Shown here in pieces: positions 7,643-14,112 of a DNA stretch of 32,658 nucleotides. The DNA lies in the NCBI GenBank assembly GCA_947507735.1, contig CANNRA010000004.1, positions 1 through 32,658 on the forward strand, given 5' to 3'. The position numbers were made by a program, and so were the translations under genes. Position 1 is the stretch's first letter. Every line of letters starts with the position of its first letter. The DNA is from Actinomycetota bacterium. GTDB taxonomy: Bacteria; Actinomycetota; Thermoleophilia; Gaiellales; Gaiellaceae. The notes under the pieces were generated by a model that saw nothing but the letters and a program-made list of their open reading frames with translations, was not told the origin of the DNA and searched no databases.

Positions 7643-8065
7643 GTGCTGCGAGGCATGCCGCTCCCCCGTCCCGACCACGACACGCAGCCGTTCTGGGACG
7701 CCGCGCAGGAGGGCCGCTACGTCGTGCCCCGCTGCGCCGCCTGCGGTGTCGGCCACTGGCCGCCCGGCCCGATGTGCCCACACTGCTTCGGCGACGAGAT
7801 CGCCTGGGGCGACGCGCCGACGCGCGGCAGCGTCTACTCGTGGGTGGTGGCGACGCACCCGGTGGCCGAGGTGCTGGTCGACCAGGTGCCGTACGCGATC
7901 GCGCTGATCGACCTCGAGCCGGGGGTGCGCGTCGTCGGCAACGTCGTCGGTTGCGACCCGTCGGCGATCCAGGCCGGCATGGCGGTCGAGGTGTTCTTCG
8001 AGGAGCGCGAGGAGGGCGTCCGCGTTCCGAACTTCCGTATCCCTTCCGGCAATCTGGAGGCTTGA
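7643..8065 (+). CDS. DUF35 / OB-fold zinc-ribbon acyl-CoA-associated protein
   Basis: Small protein of 140 residues. The N-terminal rubredoxin-like zinc ribbon is formed by Cys31, Cys34, Cys45 and Cys48 (CAACG ... CPHC). An OB-fold (about 60-130) follows, including GSVYSWVVATHPV, a YAIALIDLEPGVRVVGNVVG core and a closing VEVFFEE strand. Proteins of this family bind thiolase-fold partners and acyl-CoA. In steroid degradation the equivalent domain is fused to a MaoC domain in ChsH2; here it is free-standing between the thiolase-fold gene (three nt upstream) and the MaoC gene (three nt downstream). The GTG start follows the previous stop almost directly, so translation is probably coupled. Family certain; exact substrate not known. 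Confidence 0.92.
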   Translation: MLRGMPLPRPDHDTQPFWDAAQEGRYVVPRCAACGVGHWPPGPMCPHCFGDEIAWGDAPTRGSVYSWVVATHPVAEVLVDQVPYAIALIDLEPGVRVVGNVVGCDPSAIQAGMAVEVFFEEREEGVRVPNFRIPSGNLEA

Positions 8066-8068
8066 CTC

Positions 8069-8536
8069 GTGTCGTCCAACGTTCTCAATGCGTACTACGA
8101 CGAGCTCGCGGTCGGTGACCGCTTCCACACGCGCGCGCGCACGATCACCGAGGCCGACCTCGTCTTCTTCTCGGGCTGGTCGGGCGACTACTCGGCCCTC
8201 CACACCGACGAGGTGTACGCCAAGGCGGGGCCGTTCGGCAAGCGCATCGCGCACGGCTGCCTCACGCTCAGCGTCGCCACCGGCCTCGAGTTTGCGCTGA
8301 TGTCGGGCGACGGTCCGGAGGACGCGATCGTCGCGTTCTACGGCATGGATCGCGTGCGCTTCGTCAAGCCGGTCTTCATCGGCGACACGCTGCACGTCGA
8401 GGGCGAGGTGCTTGCCCTCGACCCGAAGGAGGAGGGTGGTCGCGGCGTCGTCACGATCCGCGAGGAGATCAAGAACCAGGACGGCGTCACCTGCGCCGTG
8501 CTCGACAAGCGGACGCTCCGCATCGTCAAGCCGTAA
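8069..8536 (+). CDS. MaoC-like (R)-specific enoyl-CoA hydratase
   Basis: Single hot-dog-fold protein of 155 residues. The hydratase-2 motif is present: FFSGWSGDYSALHTDEVYA followed by FGKRIAHGCLTLSVATGL, with the Asp and His of GDxxxxH as likely catalytic residues. It would add water to a 2-enoyl-CoA, making the beta-hydroxyacyl-CoA that the upstream Ltp2-like protein could cleave. The GTG start is three nt after the DUF35 stop, so the three genes form one operon. Known ChsH1/ChsH2 hydratases are heteromers of half-hot-dog partners. At 155 residues this one is a normal homodimer-type MaoC, so a steroid substrate should not be assumed. Confidence 0.92.
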   Translation: MSSNVLNAYYDELAVGDRFHTRARTITEADLVFFSGWSGDYSALHTDEVYAKAGPFGKRIAHGCLTLSVATGLEFALMSGDGPEDAIVAFYGMDRVRFVKPVFIGDTLHVEGEVLALDPKEEGGRGVVTIREEIKNQDGVTCAVLDKRTLRIVKP

Positions 8537-8563
8537 GGGCGTAGTCACCGGCACGGGCGCCGG

Positions 8564-8569
8564 TACGCT
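8564..8569 (+). promoter_or_regulatory. Putative -10 box, leaderless start (TACGCT)
   Basis: TACGCT ends seven nt before the GTG at 8577 and no ribosome-binding site is present, which suggests an independent leaderless promoter after the MaoC gene. Confidence 0.45.
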
Positions 8570-8576
8570 CTTGCCC

Positions 8577-9032
8577 GTGCCGGACTCCGCCCCGCTCGAA
8601 CGCTTCCTCGCTGCGCGCGCCGACGTGGTGCTGCGCAGCGCCGAGCTCGGCGAGAGCCGCTTTGCGCTGTACGAGGTCGAGGAGCTGGCGGAGGCCCAGC
8701 TCGGCTACGCCGTCGGCGCTGACGACGAGGATCTGACGGGCGACGAGACGGGCCAGTGGCGGCCGCTGTGGCTGGTCGTCGGCGAGGAGGAGCTCGGGCA
8801 GGTCGCTCTGCTCGTCGATCTCGGCGACCCGCGCCTGCCGGTGCTCGTCGCTGTCGAGGACGACGGTGGCTGGGCGCCGGTCGAGGTCGCCGAGACCTAT
8901 GCCGGCTTCGTGGCTCTGCTCGCCGACCTGCAGGAGTCTCGGGCCCAGGGGGCCGATCGGGCTGCGTTGCTGGTCGGCGCCGGAGCCAGGACTCCCACGG
9001 GCGCGCTCCGCTTCTGGGAGTCCTGGCTCTAG
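8577..9032 (+). CDS. Hypothetical protein, possible SMI1/KNR4 (SUKH)-like
   Basis: Acidic protein of 151 residues without signal peptide or membrane segment. Order of elements: an N-terminal helix (LERFLAARADVV), FALYEVEELAEAQLGY, then WRPLWLVVGEEELGQVALLVDL, a strand and DDGGWAPVEVAETYAGFVALLADL. This matches the pattern of SUKH domains (hydrophobic strand, G-E-E or G-D turn, late W/Y, terminal helix). The resemblance is by eye and weak. SUKH proteins include toxin-immunity proteins, but no toxin gene is next to it. I chose GTG 8577; an in-frame TTG at 8571 is an alternative. It ends 16 nt before the convergent amtB stop. Confidence 0.72.
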   Translation: MPDSAPLERFLAARADVVLRSAELGESRFALYEVEELAEAQLGYAVGADDEDLTGDETGQWRPLWLVVGEEELGQVALLVDLGDPRLPVLVAVEDDGGWAPVEVAETYAGFVALLADLQESRAQGADRAALLVGAGARTPTGALRFWESWL

Positions 9033-9038
9033 ACGCTC

Positions 9039-9059
9039 GCTCGGGCGGCTAGCCCGAGC
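9039..9059. terminator. Bidirectional hairpin between SUKH-like gene and amtB
   Basis: Perfect 8-bp stem GCTCGGGC/GCCCGAGC around loop GGCTA. The amtB stop codon (TAG on the minus strand, 9049-9051) lies in the loop. There is no T tract, as is common in GC-rich actinobacterial terminators. Confidence 0.65.
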
Positions 9060-10461
9060 TAGGTGCTGACCCTGCGGGCTCCGAGTGCGGGTGGCGGTTG
9101 CTGGCCTGGTCGGTCGCGTGGGTGCCGAGCTGCGTGTGCGTGTCGGTGCCGTAGCCGCCGGGGACCGGGATGTAGAACTCGGGGTAGCCCCACATGCCGT
9201 GCTCGTGCACGTCGAGGCCCTGGATCTCGACCTCGGCCGGGACGCGGATGCCCCACAGCCTGTTGAGCGTCCAGAGGCAGCCGTACGAGGTGGCGAAGCT
9301 GAAGGCGCCGACCGCGACCAGGCCGATTGCCTGCTGGCCGAGCTGGTGGAACGAGCCGGTGTAGACGAGGCCGCCCGTGCCCGTGGCGAGGTTCTTCGCC
9401 AGCAGCGGCACCGCGAACAGGCCGGTGGCGAGGGTGCCCCAGATGCCAGACATGCCGTGCACCGCGACCGCCCCGATCGGGTCGTCGATGCCGCGCTTTT
9501 CGACCCAGACGACGCCGTACACCGCGATCACGCCGGCGACGGCGCCGATCACGACGGCCGCCCAGGGCGCGACGAAGCCGGATGCCGCGGTGATGGCGAC
9601 GAGCGCGCCGAGGGCGCCGTTCAGCATCATCGAGATGTCGGGCTTGCCGAGCTTCTTCCAGGCGATCAGCATGCCAACCACCGCGCCGGTCGCGGCCGCG
9701 ATGTTCGTGGTCATCGCCACGTACGCGAAGTAGCCCATCCCGCCGAAGTCGACCGACAGCGTCGAGCCCGCGTTGAAGCCGAACCAGCCGAACCAGAGGA
9801 TGAACGTGCCGAGCACGGCGAACGGGATGTTGTGGCCGGGGATCGCGTGGGCGCGTCCGTCCTTGCCGAACTTGCCGATGCGGGGGCCCAGGATGAGCGC
9901 CCCGGCGAGCGCGGCGAGCGCGCCCTGGTAGTGCACGACGGTCGAGCCGGCGAAGTCCTGCATGCCGCGCTGGAAGAGCCAGCCCGCCGGACTCCAGATC
10001 CAGTGCGACACGATCGAGTAGGTGATCGTGAAGAAGACCCCGAAGACGATGTAGACCCAGAGCTTGACGCGCTCGGCCATGGCGCCCCAGACGATCGCCA
10101 GCGAGACGCCGGCGAAGACGACCTCGAACAGGTAGCCGGCGGCGCCCGGGATCTCGGCGAAGAAGGAGAACGGCTTGCTGCCAACCGAGATCAGCGACTC
10201 GACCGAGGGGAAGAAGCCGGACGTGCCGATGATCTGGGAGCTGCCGTCACCGAACGCGATGCCGTAGCCGATCGCCCAGTAGACGACCGAGCAGAGGCCG
10301 AAGATCAGGATGTTCTTGCCAGCGATGTGGCCGGCGTTCTTCATGCGGGTGAGGCCCGCCTCGAGCAGGGCGAAGCCCGCCTGCATGAACATGACGAGCA
10401 CGGCCGCGATGACCACCCAGACCGTGCTGATGGCAATGAGAAGGTCGTGGTTCTTCGGCAT
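9049..10461 (-). CDS. amtB: Ammonium transporter
   Basis: Amt/MEP/Rh channel of 470 residues with about eleven membrane helices, starting MPKNHDLLIAISTVWVV. Recognisable family elements include FALLEAGLTRMKNAGH, the motif around DFAGSTVVHYQGALAAL carrying the first pore histidine, and VHGMSGIWGTLATGLFA carrying the second. After the last helix is the usual amphipathic tail GLDVHEHGMWGYPEF, where PII proteins dock. The tail then runs on about 40 polar residues (His/Thr/Ser-rich), longer than in E. coli. The residues after the first histidine (YQG) differ from the usual I-N-A/S-G. The ATG overlaps the glnK stop (ATGA), so the two are coupled. The frame is open far upstream of this ATG, but that extension would overlap glnK and is not coding. 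Confidence 0.95.
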   Translation of the reverse strand: MPKNHDLLIAISTVWVVIAAVLVMFMQAGFALLEAGLTRMKNAGHIAGKNILIFGLCSVVYWAIGYGIAFGDGSSQIIGTSGFFPSVESLISVGSKPFSFFAEIPGAAGYLFEVVFAGVSLAIVWGAMAERVKLWVYIVFGVFFTITYSIVSHWIWSPAGWLFQRGMQDFAGSTVVHYQGALAALAGALILGPRIGKFGKDGRAHAIPGHNIPFAVLGTFILWFGWFGFNAGSTLSVDFGGMGYFAYVAMTTNIAAATGAVVGMLIAWKKLGKPDISMMLNGALGALVAITAASGFVAPWAAVVIGAVAGVIAVYGVVWVEKRGIDDPIGAVAVHGMSGIWGTLATGLFAVPLLAKNLATGTGGLVYTGSFHQLGQQAIGLVAVGAFSFATSYGCLWTLNRLWGIRVPAEVEIQGLDVHEHGMWGYPEFYIPVPGGYGTDTHTQLGTHATDQASNRHPHSEPAGSAPSSG

Positions 10462-10820
10462 CAGAAGCTCTCTCCGGGCTCGATCTCTTCGAGCCGCTTG
10501 CCGGTGCGGTTGTGCATGACTCCCGTGACGGGGGTCGTCCAGACGATGCCGTCGCCGGACTCGTTCCCGCTCACGGCGGCGTCGACGATGGACGCGACGA
10601 CCCTGTCGGCGAGGTCGTCCTGGACGATGAAGACCAGCAGGGCCTTCGGCAGGAAGCGCGACTCGAAGACGCGTCCCCGGTACTCGTGCGTGATGCCGCG
10701 CTGCTTGCCGTGGCCAACAGCCTCGATCACCGTCACACCTACGTGGCCTGTCTCGTCCTCGACCGCATCGATCACTGTCTCGATGCGCTCGCGGATCACG
10801 ACGGCTTCTACCTTGATCAT
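10461..10820 (-). CDS. glnK: PII nitrogen regulatory protein lacking the T-loop tyrosine
   Basis: PII signal protein of 119 residues that senses 2-oxoglutarate and ATP/ADP and gates the ammonium channel encoded by the next gene. Family elements: MIKVEAVVIRERIETV, TVIEAVGHGKQRG, the T-loop to FLPKALLVFIV, and GDGIVWTTPV followed by NRTGKRLEE. Gap-free alignment with E. coli GlnB over this region puts Phe52 where GlnB has Tyr51, the residue that is uridylylated or adenylylated in classical PII proteins; Tyr47 (GlnB Tyr46) is kept. It therefore probably works by ligand binding alone. Strong Shine-Dalgarno GGGAGGG six nt before the ATG. The leader is about 180 nt long and structured. Divergent from arsR. 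Confidence 0.94.
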   Translation of the reverse strand: MIKVEAVVIRERIETVIDAVEDETGHVGVTVIEAVGHGKQRGITHEYRGRVFESRFLPKALLVFIVQDDLADRVVASIVDAAVSGNESGDGIVWTTPVTGVMHNRTGKRLEEIEPGESF

Positions 10821-10875
10821 CGCGCTCCCTCCCGTCGTGCCGTGGTCTGTTCCTCGGCTCCGGCAGCGGCGGGGT

Positions 10876-10970
10876 GGGGCGGTTAGACCAAAAAAATCGC
10901 CCCGTCCTCCCCTGTGCTGCAGGAGTCCGAGGCGTCTTTGCCTCCCTTGCCGTCGAACGCCGACGGCAAG
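10876..10970 (-). ncRNA. Candidate structured 5' leader of glnK-amtB mRNA
   Basis: In the transcript order (minus strand) this stretch holds: a perfect 11-bp hairpin (CCTTGCCGTCG/CGACGGCAAGG, 5-nt loop, 10945-10971); a 5-bp hairpin GAGGC/GCCTC with loop AAAGAC (10928-10943); a third stem CTCCTG/CAGGGGAG-type around CAGCA with one G-U pair; then a run of seven U (10890-10896) enclosed by GGGGCG/CGCCCC (10876-10881 with 10898-10903). Such tandem hairpins before a T run are rare in this GC-rich DNA and suggest an attenuator or riboswitch-like leader. I do not recognise it as a known riboswitch class. Confidence 0.4.
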
Positions 10971-11001
10971 GCGACAAGGTAGCGGTCCGATCGGAGCGCG
11001 T

Positions 11002-11007
11002 GTTATA
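11002..11007 (-). promoter_or_regulatory. Putative -10 box of glnK-amtB (TATAAC on minus strand)
   Basis: The only AT-rich patch in the 200-bp gap. Read on the minus strand it gives TATAAC, placing the glnK start of transcription near 10995 and a leader of about 175 nt. It overlaps the arsR -10 box on the other strand. Confidence 0.45.
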
Positions 11008-11009
11008 TT
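11004..11009 (+). promoter_or_regulatory. Putative -10 box of arsR (TATATT)
   Basis: TATATT ends 11 nt before the arsR ATG at 11021. Transcription would start within a few bases of the ATG, so the mRNA is leaderless or nearly so. Overlaps the glnK promoter on the opposite strand. Confidence 0.5.
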
Positions 11010-11022
11010 GATGTCTGTCGAT
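11007..11022 (+). promoter_or_regulatory. Candidate ArsR operator overlapping the arsR start codon
   Basis: Imperfect inverted repeat ATTGA-N6-TCGAT (four of five positions match) between the -10 box and the first codon. ArsR/SmtB regulators bind such short AT-containing dyads to repress themselves. Binding here would block the arsR start site and lies next to the glnK promoter. Confidence 0.4.
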
Positions 11023-11377
11023 GCGTGACCTGCCCGTCAGCCCGTCGCCTGCCTGCTGCGTCCCGGGCGCACCGGTGCTCGACGTGGCCGTTGCCGAGTC
11101 GCTCGCGGCAGGCTTCAAGGCGCTCGCCGACCCGACGCGCATCGCAATCGTCAACCGGCTCGCCGCCCTCGGCGAGGTGTGCGTGTGCGACATCACCGAC
11201 GCCTTCAACCTCGGCCAACCCACCATCTCGCACCACCTCAAGGTGCTGCGCGATGCTGGCCTCGTCAGCGCGGAGAAGCGCGGCAAGTGGGCCTACTACC
11301 GCATCGTACCGGGCGAGCTCGAGCGGCTCGGCGGGGCGTTGCGCCCTGACGGCCTTCCGGTGGCGGTCGCCGTCTAG
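11021..11377 (+). CDS. arsR: ArsR/SmtB-family metalloid-responsive repressor
   Basis: Winged-helix repressor of 118 residues. The DNA-binding part reads LADPTRIAIVNRLAALGEVCVCDITDAFNLGQPTISHHLKVLRDAGLV, followed by the wing KRGKWAYYRI. Two cysteine sets are present: CC at residues 12-13 near the N-terminus and CVC (Cys54, Cys56) before the recognition helix. This is the arrangement known in the Corynebacterium-type ArsR, where the N-terminal CC pair and a Cys near position 55 bind As(III). No arsenic efflux or reductase gene is adjacent, so its target may be elsewhere, or it may act on the divergent glnK promoter region. Its last codons overlap the convergent PRC-barrel gene through a shared CTAG. 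Confidence 0.92.
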   Translation: MRDLPVSPSPACCVPGAPVLDVAVAESLAAGFKALADPTRIAIVNRLAALGEVCVCDITDAFNLGQPTISHHLKVLRDAGLVSAEKRGKWAYYRIVPGELERLGGALRPDGLPVAVAV

Positions 11378-11631
11378 AGGAAGGTGCGCAGTTGGTCGCC
11401 GCCGACCCGCAGGCCGACCACGCCCGCAGCAGCGTCGATCGCAGCAATCACGTCGACCGGCACCAGGCGCCGCCGCCGGCCAAGCAGGCCATGGGTACGC
11501 ACTGACAGCGCGTCGGGGGCGTCGGGGCGACTGCCGTACATCGGGCACTCGACCCGGCCGAGCGGGAGGCCGGTCGCATCGGCGACAAGAAAGCCGCGCG
11601 TGCCCGCGAGATCGATGGCGACGCTGCTCAT
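11374..11631 (-). CDS. Small PRC-barrel-like protein
   Basis: Protein of 85 residues. The C-terminal part (RRRLVPVDVIAAIDAAAGVVGLRV) follows the usual end of PRC-barrel domains, where an R-R-x-L-V-P-V strand precedes a helix and a final beta-strand. The first half (AIDLAGTRGFLVADATGLPLGRVECPMYG) is the expected beta-rich start with the D-x-x-G-x-x-x-G-x-V pattern. PRC-barrel proteins bind partner proteins or RNA in ribosome maturation and photosynthesis. As a free-standing protein its role is unknown. It converges with arsR, sharing four bases, and is separated by about 75 bp from the membrane-protein pair on the same strand. Confidence 0.72.
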   Translation of the reverse strand: MSSVAIDLAGTRGFLVADATGLPLGRVECPMYGSRPDAPDALSVRTHGLLGRRRRLVPVDVIAAIDAAAGVVGLRVGGDQLRTFL

Positions 11632-11706
11632 GCGGGCAGATTCGCTGCGGCCGTGGCGAATCCTTGGCGTGGACGCGCGCTCGCTGCCGCTCGCGCGGCG
11701 ACCGGG

Positions 11707-12150
11707 TCAGGCGGGCTTGCCGGACATCAGGAACGCGATGACGAGGATCGCGGTGACGATCGCCGGTGCGATCGATGCGGCGCCGCGCATGGTGCTGGGC
11801 GACGGCGCGTGCCCCTTCTCGGTGGCGGCGATGCCGCGGCGCAGGAAGCCGTGCAGGACGAGCGCTCCGACGAGCACACCGACGTAGGTCAGCCCCGACC
11901 CGACGTCGAGCCACGTGCCGACCGCGTCCGCCTTGGCCTTGAGTCCCTCGCCGAAGCCGATCGAGGCGACGGTGGCGGGAATCGTGACGAGCATGTTCAG
12001 CCGGTAGGCGAAATGCAGCAGCAGGCCGGCGCGGGCGACATCGTCGATGCGGCGCGTAACTGCGACGAGCATGATCGCGACGGTGACCGCCGAGCCGAGC
12101 AGCACCATCGCGGCGAGGACGTGCAGGAAGAGGAGGGTGTCGGAGCGCAC
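11707..12150 (-). CDS. Small integral membrane protein, DUF2269-like (copy 2)
   Basis: Protein of 147 residues with four hydrophobic segments (about 5-27, 46-65, 77-97, 120-142). It opens SDTLLFLHVLAAMVLLGSAVT, a pattern of DUF2269-type proteins with a conserved His in helix 1. The GTG at 12150 starts two bases after the upstream stop, so it is coupled to its paralogue. The two proteins share the same length class, the LxxLHVLxAxxxLG start and the basic cytoplasmic loop, which suggests a tandem duplication or a heteromeric complex. Function unknown; DUF2269 members are sometimes linked to redox or haem handling, but no haem ligands beyond the helix-1 His are obvious here. Confidence 0.82.
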   Translation of the reverse strand: MRSDTLLFLHVLAAMVLLGSAVTVAIMLVAVTRRIDDVARAGLLLHFAYRLNMLVTIPATVASIGFGEGLKAKADAVGTWLDVGSGLTYVGVLVGALVLHGFLRRGIAATEKGHAPSPSTMRGAASIAPAIVTAILVIAFLMSGKPA

Positions 12151-12152
12151 CG

Positions 12153-12638
12153 TCAGGCCCCCGGCTTCCAGATCATCAGCACGAGGATCGCGAGGATGGC
12201 GAGCCCGCTGCCCCAGTTGAGAATGAGGTGGATGCGGGCGCCAACCCTGGCGCGCAGCTCTGCGCTCGGCTGGTCGCCGTCGGCAGCGAGCTGCTCGGCC
12301 AGGTAGCGGACGTGGCGCAGCGGACGGCCGCCGGCGCCGCCCAGGGCGAGCGAGATGACCCAGAGGGCGAGCGCGGCCGACAGCCAGCCGGCGCCCAACG
12401 AGAGGTGGAGGTGGTGGACGAGCAGCATCCCGAAGACGATGGTGCCGATCGAGCCGAGGCCCGCCAGGATGACGCCGCTGCGGATCAGGCCGAGCAGCGC
12501 GGCGATCTCGCTCGGCTTCTCGCGCTTCATCGCCGCAACGTGCAGCGCCCCTGCCACGACCCCGCCGGCGAGCATCAGGAACGCCGAGAGGACGTGAAGT
12601 GCGATCAGCCACTGGAACGTCGTCACGCTGGCGAGCAT
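12153..12638 (-). CDS. Small integral membrane protein, DUF2269-like (copy 1)
   Basis: Protein of 161 residues with four hydrophobic segments (about 8-32, 48-70, 79-97, 135-157) and the start FQWLIALHVLSAFLMLAGGVVAG. Two adjacent His residues follow helix 2 (LLVHHLHLSL), and a polar cytoplasmic loop (about 100-130) carries RYLAEQLAADG. I chose the ATG at 12638; a GTG four codons later is possible. It diverges from pdtaS with only 24 bp between the start codons, so the two share a small control region. It is followed immediately by its smaller paralogue. Function unknown. Confidence 0.82.
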   Translation of the reverse strand: MLASVTTFQWLIALHVLSAFLMLAGGVVAGALHVAAMKREKPSEIAALLGLIRSGVILAGLGSIGTIVFGMLLVHHLHLSLGAGWLSAALALWVISLALGGAGGRPLRHVRYLAEQLAADGDQPSAELRARVGARIHLILNWGSGLAILAILVLMIWKPGA

Positions 12639-12650
12639 ACCGGCCGCCGC

Positions 12651-12656
12651 TACGAT
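12651..12656 (+). promoter_or_regulatory. Putative -10 box of pdtaS, leaderless (TACGAT)
   Basis: TACGAT ends six nt before the ATG at 12663 with no ribosome-binding site between; transcription would start at or next to the ATG. Confidence 0.5.
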
Positions 12657-12662
12657 CGCCGC

Positions 12663-14108
12663 ATGGACGCCAGCGCCCGCCATCTCCGCGTTCTCACGGA
12701 GACGATCGAGGCGGTCAACTCGACGCTCGACCTCGAGGAGGTGCTCGCCCTGGTGGCGAGCAAGGTGGCCACGGCGCTGCACGCCGATGCCTGCTTCGTC
12801 TATCTCTACGACGCGCGCGCCGACGAGCTCGTGCTGCGCGCGACGCACGGCACCGGCGTTGACGAGATGACGCGCCGCCCGCGCATGCGCCCGGGCGAGG
12901 GCATCACCGGCGCCGCGGCCCTGCAGCGCGAGCCGATCATGATCGCCGCCGATGCGCACCTCGACCCCCGCTTCAAGCGCTTCACCAACCTGCCGGAGGA
13001 TCAGTACGAGTCGATCCTGGCGGTGCCCGTGCTCGCGCGCGAGAAGCTGGCCGGGGCGCTCAACGTCCGCACGCGCAGCGCCCACGAGTTCAGCCAGGAG
13101 GAGATCGACCTGCTCGTCGCGATCGCTGCGCAGGTGGCACACTCGATCGAGCATGCGCGGCTGTACGCGAACGCGCAGGCCCGCGTCGGCGAGCTGGAGG
13201 CCCTGGCGCGCATCTCGGCGGCGGTGTCGGATTCCCTGTACCTCGAGGAGTCGCTGGAGGAGATCGTCAAGACGACGGTGCACGCGGTGAAGGCGAGCGG
13301 TGCGTCGATCGTGCTCGACGACGGGCGCGTGCACTGGCCTGTCGGCAGCGAGGCGGCGCACGAGGCGCGGACGCCGCTGCGCTGGAAGGGTCGCGAGCTG
13401 GGCGAGCTGGTGACGCACCGCGAGACGCCGTTCACCGATGAGGAGCTGACGCTGCTCGGCTCGATCGCGCACCACGCGGCGGTGGCCGTTGAGCAGGGGC
13501 GTGCCGTGATGCGCGGCGTGCTCGCCCAGGAGATCCACCATCGCGTCAAGAACAACCTGCAGACGGTCGCCTCGCTCCTGCGCATCCAGGCGCGCGCGAC
13601 CGATGTCGATCCGCGCCGCGCCCTCAACGACTCGGTCAACCGCATCCTGGCCATCGCCGCGGTGCACGAGGTGCTCACCGAGCGTCGCGACGACGACGTC
13701 GATCTCGCGGAGCTGCTGGAGCGCCTGCGCGCGACGATCGTGCAGGGAGTCGGCGCCGGCAAGACGGTGACGACGCAGCTGCAGCAGGTCTCGTTGGCCG
13801 GGCACACCGCGACAGCGCTGGCGCTGGTGTTCAGCGAGCTGCTGCAGAACGCCCTGGAGCACGGTGGCACCACCGTCCACGTGGAGCTCGACCAGGTCGG
13901 CAGCCATCTGGTGCTGGCCGTGATCGATGACGGCCCGGGGATGGCGGCGGGCGGCAAGCCTGGCACCGGCCTCTCCATCGTGCAGGCGCTGGTGCGCGAC
14001 GAGCTGCGCGGTGACATCGACTTCGTCAGCGAGGGCGGCCTGCGCGCCGTTGTCACGTTCCCGGCGAGCGCAACAGCGGGGGGCGCGGCAGCAAGCTCGG
14101 CGGCATGA
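12663..14108 (+). CDS. pdtaS: Soluble sensor histidine kinase, GAF-GAF-HisKA_2-HATPase
   Basis: Cytoplasmic sensor kinase of 481 residues with no membrane segment. Layout: GAF domain 1 (about 15-165), a second, shorter GAF-like region (about 175-280), HisKA_2 dimerisation motif EIHHRVKNNLQTVASLLRIQ (290-309) with His292/His293 as phosphoacceptor candidates, and the ATPase domain with N-box ELLQNALEH (392-400), G1 box DDGPGM (422-427) and G2 box GTGLSIV (434-440). HisKA_2 kinases of this type phosphorylate ANTAR response regulators, and one lies directly downstream. In Mycobacterium PdtaS the second sensor is a PAS domain and the kinase responds to copper and nitric oxide. The signal here is unknown. 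The Ala/Gly-rich C-terminus (about 470-481) looks disordered. Confidence 0.93.
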   Translation: MDASARHLRVLTETIEAVNSTLDLEEVLALVASKVATALHADACFVYLYDARADELVLRATHGTGVDEMTRRPRMRPGEGITGAAALQREPIMIAADAHLDPRFKRFTNLPEDQYESILAVPVLAREKLAGALNVRTRSAHEFSQEEIDLLVAIAAQVAHSIEHARLYANAQARVGELEALARISAAVSDSLYLEESLEEIVKTTVHAVKASGASIVLDDGRVHWPVGSEAAHEARTPLRWKGRELGELVTHRETPFTDEELTLLGSIAHHAAVAVEQGRAVMRGVLAQEIHHRVKNNLQTVASLLRIQARATDVDPRRALNDSVNRILAIAAVHEVLTERRDDDVDLAELLERLRATIVQGVGAGKTVTTQLQQVSLAGHTATALALVFSELLQNALEHGGTTVHVELDQVGSHLVLAVIDDGPGMAAGGKPGTGLSIVQALVRDELRGDIDFVSEGGLRAVVTFPASATAGGAAASSAA

Positions 14109-14112
14109 CCGC

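Noticed and set aside
10890-10896. Run of seven A as the U tract of an intrinsic terminator for an upstream gene
   Set aside because: No gene on the minus strand ends there. It lies inside the glnK leader, so only attenuation would make sense; treated as part of the leader finding.
10462-11286. Upstream extension of the amtB frame
   Set aside because: It overlaps glnK and the glnK leader in another frame, and the AmtB family begins at the ATG at 10461.
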